The position numbers and the translations under genes were made by a program. DNA of 28,541 nt from NCBI GenBank assembly GCA_002495535.1, contig DAFX01000040.1, forward strand, positions 23,598 through 52,138, read 5' to 3'. A model generated the notes under the pieces. It saw only the letters and a program-made list of their open reading frames with translations. It was not told the DNA's origin and did not search any database. This document shows positions 7,136 through 14,785 of this stretch, piece after piece. The stretch is from Euryarchaeota archaeon UBA433 (GTDB lineage Archaea; Thermoplasmatota; Poseidoniia; Poseidoniales; Poseidoniaceae). Position 1 is the stretch's first letter. Each line of letters begins with the position of its first letter.

Positions 7136-9295
7136 ATGGCACAGGTGCGCACAACCCTTGCACTTGCACTTGTGGTCTTACTCACATTGTCTTTAGGCAC
7201 AGCTTTAGGTCAAAGTTCCGAAGCCACACAACCATCGCCTGAGAACTCTACGTTGTATTTGTGGGGGGATTCGGGCCTAGCATCTGGTGATTGTTATCAT
7301 CACTTTTCATCAGAGGATGCGACTGAATTTGGCTTTGGGGAGTACGAGAGCACCGAGAATATAGATTTTAGTTGCCCGCTTCAAACTCCACTGATTCAAC
7401 CAATGTACTTGGAACAGGGCGGAATGATGAGCCTTAACCTCGGTTTTTGGATCCAATCTTCTGAGACCAGCGGTGGCGACGATTTGTTGATTTCACTGCT
7501 AAAGGACGACCAGATGGTCTCCCAACAAGAATTTGTACTTCCTACGTATTCAAATGAGCAAATATCATGGGACATTGAAATTACAGAGAACATGACCTAT
7601 TGGGAGGAAGGGGTAACACCCACCCTCCAAATACAATTTAACAAGCCTGGTCCAACGACCCTGGAATGTTTAGATCCCGCCAAAGTCATCGCAGGATGCG
7701 AACCAAAATTCAGAATCTACTACTCGGACAATACTGAAGGTCTTACCGTTCAAGGTTCTTTTCCAATACTAAACGCATCAGATCCTGGCGCCATCAATCC
7801 CAATGCTCCGGCAGATGACGGAAGCACATCGTTGTTGGACATCGGTACGAAATCACTTCCTGCCGTGTTATTTTCACCCTGGTTTTTAGGCATGATTGCC
7901 TTTGTTGGTTTTATTGTCATCAGACGCGATCAATTCCAGCTTGGTTTAGTTTTAGAAGGGGGTGATGAGGAGTCACTCGAGGATGTAGAACCAGCTGAGG
8001 AGGGGGACACCCTCATCGATAACTATCGGGCCCGAGTGCTCACCTTGTGTGCACTGTATGTGGCTCAAGGCATTCCATGGGGCTTCATCACCATCGCTTT
8101 TCTCACATTCTTGGCCGATAAAGGAGTTGGCGCGGGAGAATTGGCCCTCATGCTGACGCTTGGAACGTTGCCGTGGTCGGTTAAATTTCTCTGGGGTCCC
8201 GTTATTGATCGCTATCAATTTCCGGCAATGGGCCGTCGTCGACCTTGGATCCTCATGGCACAAAGTGGTATGATCGTCGTTCTTGCTTCTATGATGTTGG
8301 TGCCCAACCCAGAAGAGAATGTCCTTATCATGGCATGGATGTTCCTCGTCTACAACATCTTCACTTCATTGCAAGATGTGAGCACGGATGCTTTGGCGGT
8401 GGACGTGCTCAAGCCACACGAAATGGAGAAAGTCAACAGCTACATGTTCACCGCTAAATCTGTAGGAGGAATCATTGGCGGTGCAGGACTTGGCCTCGTT
8501 ATCGGTACGCTTGGTATCAAGGGGACGATTCTTCTCCAAATCCCCATCCTCGTTTTGATTATGCTTGTCCCCTTATTCATGACCGAGCGACCAGGTGAGA
8601 AGCGTTACCCCTGGAGCGAGGGGAGTGGTGTCACTTCAGATTCACTGCCTAACCAAGATTTTAGAGAAATTATGAAGAACATAAAAATTGCATTTTCCAT
8701 TCGCTCTGCACAACTCGGTGTCGTGCTCAGTTTGGTCATGTCCTTGTCTTTCTTCCTCATTCCAGTTTTACCTCTGCTCTTCGTTCGCGAACTCGACTGG
8801 ACGGTTGAACAATTCAACGTCACGAAAGGTGGGCTCATTTTGGTCTTCACGATGTTAGGCTACCTGGCAGGTGGGCAATTAGGCCGGTATTACGGTGGTA
8901 AATCGGTCATCATTTACGGTGCTCTTTGTACGGCCATTGTCACATCTATTTGGGGCATGAGTGAATCACTGTGGAGCAGCGGGACGTTCATGATGGTGAT
9001 GTGGTCAATCCGTACATTTGCCTGGGGTCTTGTCACGATCAATATCTATTCGCTTGTGATGCGAGTGACATGGAGCGAAGTAGGTGGGACACAGTTCACT
9101 GCATATATGGCGATGATGAATGTGTCTTCCATTATTGGCTACCAATTAACAGAACCAATTTCCAGTCGGTTTGACTATCCAACCCTTTTCCTTATCGCTG
9201 CGGTGTTAGAAACATTAGTCATCTTTGGGGCGCTGTTCATCGATCCGGATGAAACTCGAAAAACTTTGAATGATGCTTCACCAGTTGCACCATGA
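7136..9295 (+). CDS. AmpG-like MFS transporter with fused N-terminal secreted domain
   Basis: The 719-residue protein is a fusion. Residues 1-25 are a signal peptide or first membrane helix. Residues 26-240 are polar, rich in Asn/Ser/Thr and aromatics, and contain four cysteines (53, 80, 178, 188); they look like an extracytoplasmic beta-rich domain. A helix at 242-262 returns to the cytoplasm, followed by an acidic linker (273-293). From about 298 a twelve-helix MFS carrier begins with motifs of the AmpG/acetyl-CoA transporter branch: YVAQGIPWGF, LPWSVKFLWGPVIDRY, GRRRPWI and LQDVSTDALAVDVL. In bacteria this branch imports cell-wall muropeptides or moves acyl-CoA-like compounds. Archaea lack peptidoglycan, so the substrate is unknown; the outer domain may bind it. 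The gene converges on proS. Confidence 0.82.
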   Translation: MAQVRTTLALALVVLLTLSLGTALGQSSEATQPSPENSTLYLWGDSGLASGDCYHHFSSEDATEFGFGEYESTENIDFSCPLQTPLIQPMYLEQGGMMSLNLGFWIQSSETSGGDDLLISLLKDDQMVSQQEFVLPTYSNEQISWDIEITENMTYWEEGVTPTLQIQFNKPGPTTLECLDPAKVIAGCEPKFRIYYSDNTEGLTVQGSFPILNASDPGAINPNAPADDGSTSLLDIGTKSLPAVLFSPWFLGMIAFVGFIVIRRDQFQLGLVLEGGDEESLEDVEPAEEGDTLIDNYRARVLTLCALYVAQGIPWGFITIAFLTFLADKGVGAGELALMLTLGTLPWSVKFLWGPVIDRYQFPAMGRRRPWILMAQSGMIVVLASMMLVPNPEENVLIMAWMFLVYNIFTSLQDVSTDALAVDVLKPHEMEKVNSYMFTAKSVGGIIGGAGLGLVIGTLGIKGTILLQIPILVLIMLVPLFMTERPGEKRYPWSEGSGVTSDSLPNQDFREIMKNIKIAFSIRSAQLGVVLSLVMSLSFFLIPVLPLLFVRELDWTVEQFNVTKGGLILVFTMLGYLAGGQLGRYYGGKSVIIYGALCTAIVTSIWGMSESLWSSGTFMMVMWSIRTFAWGLVTINIYSLVMRVTWSEVGGTQFTAYMAMMNVSSIIGYQLTEPISSRFDYPTLFLIAAVLETLVIFGALFIDPDETRKTLNDASPVAP

Positions 9296-9296
9296 A

Positions 9297-9338
9297 GATG
9301 ATGCATCGCTCATCGAATGGTGTATGCGATGCTTCATC
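9297..9338. terminator. Inverted repeat between convergent genes, probable two-way terminator
   Basis: The arms GATGATGCATCGC (9297-9309) and GCGATGCTTCATC (9326-9338) are reverse complements over 13 bases with one mismatch, around a 16-base loop. The repeat starts one base after the MFS stop and reaches into the proS stop codon, so it fills the convergent gap. A TTTT run follows at 9344-9347 on the plus strand. Confidence 0.5.
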
Positions 9339-10866
9339 AGTACGTTTTCGCTAAGAGGACTCGACGCGTGGTCGGAATTCCACTCATATGGCAGGGGCGC
9401 TCCTCTTCGTACCCGTCTGTTGAGTCGCCAAGGAAAGCAAATCCAGTCAATCGCTCAATAGCCTCTGCATGGGCATCGGTTCCATCAAACGGTAATTCGT
9501 AGATGTGGCCATCTTTGACCTCCCCATTCATGACATAGGTACCGTCAACGTGTTCGATGCTTGGAAGCGGTTGCACAACATCGTTCATGTGCGCATGGGA
9601 GCGTCGACGTAATTCCTCTGAGATTTCATCAAGGACTTTGAGGCAAGCCTCTTCAATGCCTTCCAATGGCAAAGGTTCCTTGCCACCTGTTCGTCGTGCC
9701 GCAAACGCAGTCCCTTGAGCGAGGTCACGTGGGCCAAGATCGAGACGAAGAGGGACACCCTTGATTTCCCAGTCGTAATATTTCTGTCCTGCACGAATAT
9801 CGCGGGCATCGACTTTGACACGCAATCCGTGACGTCGTAGTTTGGCTGCAACTTCCTCTGCAGCTGCCACGGTATCCACTTCAGAATTTTTCTTGATCAT
9901 CGGGCAAACCACAACTTGGAAAGGCGCAACGCTTGGAGGCATAATCAATCCATTTTCATCACCATGCATACCAACGACAGCACCGAGTAAACGTTCTGAC
10001 ATACCGTAGGTCGTTTGGTGACAATGCTGTTGCTGAGCATCAAGGTTTTCGTAGGTGATGTCGAACGCCTTCGCCCACTGATCTCTGTAATGGTGGCACG
10101 AAGCAACTTGCAGCGTTCTTCCATTTGGCATAACAGCGTCAATTCCGATGGTGTACCACGCTCCCGGGAAGGTGTCCCAGAGGGGGCGTTTGGCCTTGAT
10201 TACAGGCAAACATAATGCGTGCATGAGGTTGTCGACAATGTGCAAGTCCTGTTCGATTTGACGGGTTGCGTCAGCTTCGTCTGCGTGGGCTGTGTGTGCC
10301 TCGAAAAAGTGAATCTCTCTCACCCGAATGAACGATCGAGTTTGTTTGGTTTCGTAGCGGAAGGTGTTGACCATCTGGTACACCTTGAGTGGAAGATCTT
10401 TGTGCGACCTGATCCACAACGGGAACATCGTGTACATTGCGGTTTCTGAGGTTGGCCGTAAAAACATAGGAATGTCCAGCTCATTTTCACCTGCGTGCTT
10501 GACCCAGTACACTTCTTTCTTGAATCCGCCTTCCTCATCTTCATCACGGAGGTCATCGGGATTCACCCCTTCCTCACGTGCTCTTTTCAGTCGTGCGACC
10601 AATGCGTTTTCTCGCTCGAGGAGGTTTTCGGGGATGAGGAGTGGGAAATTTACCTCTTCATGGTCTGTGCGCTCCATTTCTTCATGGGTTAATGCATCGA
10701 TGAGTTTCATGGTTTTCCAGCCGTATGGACGCCACACATCCATGCCCTTGATTGGATACCTCTTATCGACCAGTTCTGCTGCTTCAACAATGAATGGATA
10801 CCATTCGTTGAAATTCTCTTCTTTGGAAGGAATACCGCGCTTGGCCTTGCCAGGTCCTTGGCTCAT
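9337..10866 (-). CDS. proS: Prolyl-tRNA synthetase, archaeal/eukaryotic type
   Basis: The 509-residue enzyme charges tRNA-Pro with proline. It has no bacterial-type editing insertion between motifs 2 and 3. Class II motifs are clear: LRPTSETAMYTMFPLW, motif 2 in FRYETKQTRSFIRVREIHFFEAHTAH-type sequence (two adjacent blocks), the proline-pocket region around TLQVASCHHY, and motif 3 as GMHGDENGLIMPPSVAP. An anticodon-binding domain follows, starting near QVVVCPMIKK. The C-terminal extension ends in the family-typical AKTY tail. In the Thermus/Methanothermobacter-type enzymes this extension holds a four-cysteine zinc site, but here only one cysteine (in ERPCHMSG) remains, so the zinc is probably lost. 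The ATG at 10866 is well placed just before the conserved N-terminus. Confidence 0.95.
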   Translation of the reverse strand: MSQGPGKAKRGIPSKEENFNEWYPFIVEAAELVDKRYPIKGMDVWRPYGWKTMKLIDALTHEEMERTDHEEVNFPLLIPENLLERENALVARLKRAREEGVNPDDLRDEDEEGGFKKEVYWVKHAGENELDIPMFLRPTSETAMYTMFPLWIRSHKDLPLKVYQMVNTFRYETKQTRSFIRVREIHFFEAHTAHADEADATRQIEQDLHIVDNLMHALCLPVIKAKRPLWDTFPGAWYTIGIDAVMPNGRTLQVASCHHYRDQWAKAFDITYENLDAQQQHCHQTTYGMSERLLGAVVGMHGDENGLIMPPSVAPFQVVVCPMIKKNSEVDTVAAAEEVAAKLRRHGLRVKVDARDIRAGQKYYDWEIKGVPLRLDLGPRDLAQGTAFAARRTGGKEPLPLEGIEEACLKVLDEISEELRRRSHAHMNDVVQPLPSIEHVDGTYVMNGEVKDGHIYELPFDGTDAHAEAIERLTGFAFLGDSTDGYEEERPCHMSGIPTTRRVLLAKTY

Positions 10867-10892
10867 GATTGTCTTCGGCTATTCCCTGCTCA

Positions 10893-11168
10893 TCAAGATG
10901 ACGCCTGAGGAGCATCACTTTCGCTCGCTTCACGCCCTTGACGAAATGCCCAGAGTGCAGCGAAGCACCAAGCTGCTTCTAAAATCAAAAATGCCCATTC
11001 AGAAATGAGGTAGGCTCGAATGCCAAGGAGTGCAGAACCAACCGCCATCAATCCAAGGTACGTCGTTTGTTTGCTATGGAGTACATTTCTCGTTTCCAAG
11101 ACAAACGCAGCCAGAATGAACAACATCCCCACGTAGGAGAGAATTTCTGTCCACCATTCGAGGTCCAT
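10893..11168 (-). CDS. Small three-helix membrane protein, CBU_0592-like
   Basis: The 91-residue product has about three hydrophobic helices: SYVGMLFILAAFVLE, then TYLGLMAVGSALLGIRAYLI, then AFLILEAAWCFAALWAF, and a short polar tail. The spacing and the repeated aromatic/Ala-Leu pattern resemble the short membrane domain family known from CBU_0592-like proteins; this is pattern memory, not a search result. ATG 11168 is chosen because GTGATCC, complementary to the 16S rRNA end, lies two bases before it. A GTG at 11177 would overlap the upstream stop by four bases and add three residues. The gene follows another membrane protein gene and precedes proS. Function unknown. Confidence 0.6.
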   Translation of the reverse strand: MDLEWWTEILSYVGMLFILAAFVLETRNVLHSKQTTYLGLMAVGSALLGIRAYLISEWAFLILEAAWCFAALWAFRQGREASESDAPQASS

Positions 11169-11173
11169 GCGGA

Positions 11174-11746
11174 TCACGATCGGCGCATGAGGACGAGGAT
11201 TCCAACGGTCAGAACGAGGATTGCAACAACGTCAGGAATCCCGTAAACTCCGTCTTGGAGTGGCAGGGACCAGCCCATTCCGGTGTCGAGGTTGTGCAAA
11301 TCCATCAAATTCATTCGTGTGTATCCATCAGCGGGGCATAAATCACTTGGTTGACAGTTGCCACCCAAGACCGCCTGAAGCAAACCAAACAAGTTTGCAA
11401 TAACGAACAACAGGCCCGCGCCGAGGGCATAGACAAGTGGGCTCATGTTCCTCTTCCCGGATGGAATGGGTGCCAATGGCGGAAGTGGCATGGGTGTTTC
11501 CAAACCAGGGTCAGCCGGGGCAATATCGCCAATGACTTCGATCAGCATGTTTGTGGGAGGTGCGACTTCTGTGATTTCATTCACAGGTGCGTCGACCATA
11601 TCACGTGCTTTCTTTGGCCGTGCTGGTGCGATTTTAATACCGTACAAACGGTCAGCGAGGGCAACCAATGCCGGGTCCTCGGCAATATCCTCTGGCGACA
11701 AGTCACCGTCCAACAATTGTTTCAATCGGTCTCTCGATGAACTCAT
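11174..11746 (-). CDS. Two-helix membrane protein with cytoplasmic helical N-terminus, unknown function
   Basis: This 190-residue protein starts with a soluble helical segment (SRDRLKQLLDGDLSPEDIAED), passes through a proline-rich linker (about 85-102), then has two membrane helices (about 108-128 and 169-185) and ends in RRS. The loop between the helices has two cysteines (NCQPSDLCPADGY) and is probably outside the cell, where they may form a disulfide. The N-terminal helix resembles a short oligomerisation or docking motif, but I know of no named family. ATG 11746 is preferred to the upstream TTG at 11767 because AGGGGG lies just before it. It probably forms an operon with the following small membrane protein gene and proS. 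Confidence 0.6.
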   Translation of the reverse strand: MSSSRDRLKQLLDGDLSPEDIAEDPALVALADRLYGIKIAPARPKKARDMVDAPVNEITEVAPPTNMLIEVIGDIAPADPGLETPMPLPPLAPIPSGKRNMSPLVYALGAGLLFVIANLFGLLQAVLGGNCQPSDLCPADGYTRMNLMDLHNLDTGMGWSLPLQDGVYGIPDVVAILVLTVGILVLMRRS

Positions 11747-11825
11747 GGTGCGCCCCCTGTACCTCAAGCGGGGAGGACTTCATTGAAGAAGCCTCCTTTT
11801 GTCAACTTCAAAATAAAACGACGGT

Positions 11826-12488
11826 TCAAGCATTGCCAGCCTTTTCAACTTCAGCCCAGTCCCGCATGAATCCTTCCAAGCCCTTGTCCGTTAGAGGGTG
11901 TGTCATGAGTTGCCTGAAGGTTTTGGCGGGCATCGTCGCTGTGTGTGCGCCCAATTGGATGCATTGAAGCACATGCGTGGGATGACGAATGGATGCTGCG
12001 AGTACTTTGGTGGTGATCGAAGGGTAATTGTTCCATGTCTCCATGATTTCAGCAATGAGGTTCATCCCATCATGGCCCGTATCGTCAATTCTACCGATGA
12101 AGGGGGAGACATAGGTCGCTCCTGCCTTCGCTGCCATTAAGGCCTGGGATGCAGAAAAAATCAGGGTGACGTTGGTCTTAATGTTAGCATCGGTGAGTCT
12201 CTTTGTCGCCGCAAGGCCCTCGGGTGTGCATGGGATTTTGATGATCACATTTTCAGGGAGTTCAGCTTTGAGAGCGAGTCCTTGTTCCACCATGCCCTCG
12301 GTATCCATTGCTGTGACCTCGGCCGAAATGGGACCGTCACAAATCGATGCGATTTCTGCGACCACTTGTTTGAAATCTCGGCCACTTTTTTTGATCAGGG
12401 AAGGATTTGTGGTGACGCCGTCAAGGATTCCCCAAGCGGCAATTTCTCTGATTTCATCAACATCTGCGGTATCTAGGAAGAACTCCAT
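11826..12488 (-). CDS. tal: Transaldolase-like / fructose-6-phosphate aldolase family enzyme
   Basis: At 220 residues this matches the short transaldolase subfamily that includes fructose-6-phosphate aldolase and MipB/TalC. The N-terminus FFLDTADVDEIREI and the GVTTNPSLI block are diagnostic. The Schiff-base lysine is K84 in IIKIPCTPEGLAATK. TNVTLIFSASQA and the phosphate-binding YVSPFIGRIDD block follow. It would move a dihydroxyacetone unit between sugar phosphates in the non-oxidative pentose phosphate pathway. Both transketolase halves lie on the same strand, with one small gene between. The reading frame is open to 12518, but ATG 12488 begins at the conserved N-terminus and has GAGG in front. 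Transaldolase and aldolase activity cannot be separated by eye. Confidence 0.92.
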   Translation of the reverse strand: MEFFLDTADVDEIREIAAWGILDGVTTNPSLIKKSGRDFKQVVAEIASICDGPISAEVTAMDTEGMVEQGLALKAELPENVIIKIPCTPEGLAATKRLTDANIKTNVTLIFSASQALMAAKAGATYVSPFIGRIDDTGHDGMNLIAEIMETWNNYPSITTKVLAASIRHPTHVLQCIQLGAHTATMPAKTFRQLMTHPLTDKGLEGFMRDWAEVEKAGNA

Positions 12489-12545
12489 GTTGCCTCGTTG
12501 TTGAACGCACTCCTTCAAGTATGCGCTTCGTCAATGAGCAAGTAC

Positions 12546-12908
12546 TCATTCATATTCTGTGTATTTTGCTGATGAACCACGAACGACATCAGCCGGGTAT
12601 TTTTCTTCATTCAACTGGAATTTTTCATTCATGATTCGAACAGGATCTAAGCCCAAGATGCTGCATAAACGTATGCAGTAGAGCATGACATCTGCAGTTT
12701 CATGTGAGATTTTTTGCATCAAGCCAGCGTCCTCTTTCGTTTGCTCTACAGTAGGGTTTGCCCATTGAATTGTTTCAGTCAGTTCAGCCGCTTCAATACC
12801 AATCGAAGAGATGATGTTTTTCACGGTGTGAAATTGGCTCCAATCCCTCTCTTCAACAAACGCATCCAACATTGCAGAGACATGAGCGAGGCTATCATGT
12901 TCGGTCAT
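12546..12908 (-). CDS. MazG-like nucleotide pyrophosphohydrolase (dCTPase/XTP3-TPA type)
   Basis: The 120-residue protein fits the all-alpha NTP pyrophosphatase family. RDWSQFHTVKN at 21-31 is the conserved N-terminal block. The metal ligands appear as EAAE (E39, E42) and ETAD (E70, D73), and K96, N100 and K103 followed by YPAD form the C-terminal nucleotide-binding block. Proteins of this branch hydrolyse dCTP and modified dNTPs to the monophosphate and pyrophosphate, which cleans the nucleotide pool. Length is normal. It lies between transaldolase and transketolase genes on the same strand, which suggests shared transcription rather than a shared pathway. AGAGG just before the ATG is a plausible ribosome binding site. 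Confidence 0.88.
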   Translation of the reverse strand: MTEHDSLAHVSAMLDAFVEERDWSQFHTVKNIISSIGIEAAELTETIQWANPTVEQTKEDAGLMQKISHETADVMLYCIRLCSILGLDPVRIMNEKFQLNEEKYPADVVRGSSAKYTEYE

Positions 12909-12944
12909 GGCCTCTGTTCGGAGGGGACGCTAATGATATTTGGC

Positions 12945-13880
12945 TTACTTACGATTGATTGCGCGTTGTGCCGCTGCGGCAATGTAAGGGGCGGAAATCT
13001 GCATCACTTCGAGCATCTCATCGGATTGACCAGATTCTCCAAATCGGTCTTGAACACCAACTCGTTCGAGCGGTGCAGGTGTGTTCGAGACGAGGTGTTC
13101 TGCGACCGCTCCACCGAGGCCACCGATGATGTTGTGATCTTCGGCGGTGACAAGTGCACCGCATTGTGCTACGAGTTTGTCAATGAGATCACCATCGATT
13201 GGCTTGAGGGTGTGCATGTCGACAACACAAGCTGAGATTCCTTGCGATGCAAGTTGTTCAGCCGCTTTGATTGCTTCTGATACTAACACGCCGCAAGCAA
13301 TGATTCCAACATCATGTCCATCTTGCAAGACGATGCCTTTGCCGATTTGAATTTCATTTTCCCGACCATCGTAGAGCACAGGTGTCTTGTTTCGTGCCGT
13401 TCGCATGTAGGATGGTTGACCAAGTGCCGGCAGTTGCATGGTTAACGCCCGTGTGCTGACATCATCGCATGGATGCATGACGACTACGTTAGGAAGGGTT
13501 CGAAACACAGCGAGATCTTCTATTGATTGGGCGGACGAACCATCTGTGCCGGTGTGGGTTCCTCCGTGGCTGCCACACAGGTGAACTGGAAGATTAGGAC
13601 GGGCCACACCATTCCGCATTTGTTCAAAAGCTCGTTCAGTGAAGATCGCAAATGTGCTTGCAAATGGTATGTAACCTGCGGAGGCTAGACCTGCGCCAAC
13701 CAAGAGCATGTTTTGTTCTCCAATGCCACACGAGACCGTGCGTTCTGGGTGAGCCTTTCTAAAGTGCAGTGACTTTGTTGATTTTCCTAAATCGGCTTCC
13801 AAAACGACTACTTTTGGATTATCGGCTAGGTCGAGCAACGCTTGGCCATATCCATCACGGGTGGCCGCCATTCTGGTCAT
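12945..13880 (-). CDS. tktB: Transketolase, C-terminal half (pyrimidine-binding and C-terminal domains)
   Basis: The 311-residue subunit carries the pyrimidine-binding domain and the C-terminal domain of transketolase. The catalytic glutamate that activates thiamine diphosphate is E55 in CGIGEQNM, followed by the helix LVGAGLASAGYIPFAS. The THTGTDGSSAQSIEDLAVFR block and the later C-terminal-domain segment around GIIACGVLV support the call. The ATG overlaps the stop of the N-terminal half by four bases (ATGA), so the two subunits are translationally coupled and probably made in equal amounts. A split transketolase is common in archaea and some bacteria. With the transaldolase downstream it interconverts sugar phosphates for ribose and aromatic precursor supply. 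Confidence 0.94.
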   Translation of the reverse strand: MTRMAATRDGYGQALLDLADNPKVVVLEADLGKSTKSLHFRKAHPERTVSCGIGEQNMLLVGAGLASAGYIPFASTFAIFTERAFEQMRNGVARPNLPVHLCGSHGGTHTGTDGSSAQSIEDLAVFRTLPNVVVMHPCDDVSTRALTMQLPALGQPSYMRTARNKTPVLYDGRENEIQIGKGIVLQDGHDVGIIACGVLVSEAIKAAEQLASQGISACVVDMHTLKPIDGDLIDKLVAQCGALVTAEDHNIIGGLGGAVAEHLVSNTPAPLERVGVQDRFGESGQSDEMLEVMQISAPYIAAAAQRAINRK

Positions 13881-14710
13881 GCTTCCGCCTCCCCTAGTTC
13901 GATCATGGCTAACTTGAATTGCTCTTCATTTGGAGCTGCACCGTGGAAAGATGGATTGTTCTCCATGTAAGAAATCCCACCACCTTTGATGGTGTGCGCA
14001 ATCAAAATTGAGGGGCCGTTGGAATTTTCTTCTGCTTCGAGGAAATCGAGGCCTTCCATAACTTCAGTCATGTTGTGCCCGTCAATCTCTTTGACGTTCC
14101 AGCCAAAAGATCGCCACTTTGCAGGAATATCGAACATGCGCATCTGTGCCTCACAGAAATCATCGTTTTGAATTCGGTTGCGATCGAGGATCACTTTGAG
14201 GTTACCAAGTTCGTGGTGAGCAGCAGCCATAGCGGCTTCCCAAACACTCCCTTCTTGCATCTCTCCGTCTCCAATCATCACAAACGCTCTTCGATCACTC
14301 TTGTCGAGTTTTGCCGCGATGGCGCAACCCATGCCAAAAGAAAGTCCCATGCCGAGGGAGCCTGCTGAGAAATCCACTCCGGGGCACCACTTCATGTCCA
14401 CGTGCCCTTGGCAAACGCCACCAAGCACACGGTATGATTTGAGGTCTTCATGGCTAATGAATCCCATTTCAGCCAAAATCGCGTACATTCCCGGGGAGGC
14501 GTGACCTTTTGACAATATGAAACGGTCTCGATCGGCCCACTTTGGATCATCAGGTCGCACTCGCATTCGTGTTGCGTAGAGCGCCGCTAAAAGGTCGATT
14601 TCGGACAACGAGCCCCCAGGATGGCCGGCTTGAGCACGGTAAACCATCTTGACAATCTCGACCCTGCACTTGCGTGCCATTTCTTCAATTTCTTCAATGC
14701 GAACGGACAT
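13877..14710 (-). CDS. tktA: Transketolase, N-terminal half (thiamine diphosphate-binding domain)
   Basis: The 277-residue subunit holds the thiamine diphosphate pyrophosphate-binding domain. QAGHPGGSLSEID (27-39), DRFILSKGHASPGMY (62-76) and the metal/diphosphate motif GDGEMQEGSVWEA (147-159), followed by an Asn-containing loop (LDRNRIQNDD), are standard transketolase motifs. ATG 14710 (MSVRIEE) is chosen because AGGGGA lies a few bases upstream; an in-frame ATG at 14725 would add five residues. It is the first gene of the pair and ends in an ATGA overlap with the C-terminal half. Seventy-five bases separate it from the stop of the OPT transporter gene. Confidence 0.94.
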   Translation of the reverse strand: MSVRIEEIEEMARKCRVEIVKMVYRAQAGHPGGSLSEIDLLAALYATRMRVRPDDPKWADRDRFILSKGHASPGMYAILAEMGFISHEDLKSYRVLGGVCQGHVDMKWCPGVDFSAGSLGMGLSFGMGCAIAAKLDKSDRRAFVMIGDGEMQEGSVWEAAMAAAHHELGNLKVILDRNRIQNDDFCEAQMRMFDIPAKWRSFGWNVKEIDGHNMTEVMEGLDFLEAEENSNGPSILIAHTIKGGGISYMENNPSFHGAAPNEEQFKLAMIELGEAEA

Positions 14711-14785
14711 GTGTTCCCCTGCCATTCTTACGGCCTTAACGGGCGACCTTTGATGGTTGTGGATGCAGGCGAATCGATAAACATC

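Noticed and set aside
10364..11008. 214-codon plus-strand open frame spanning proS and the small membrane protein gene
   Set aside because: It runs antisense to two real genes and encodes a serine-rich sequence with no recognisable motif.
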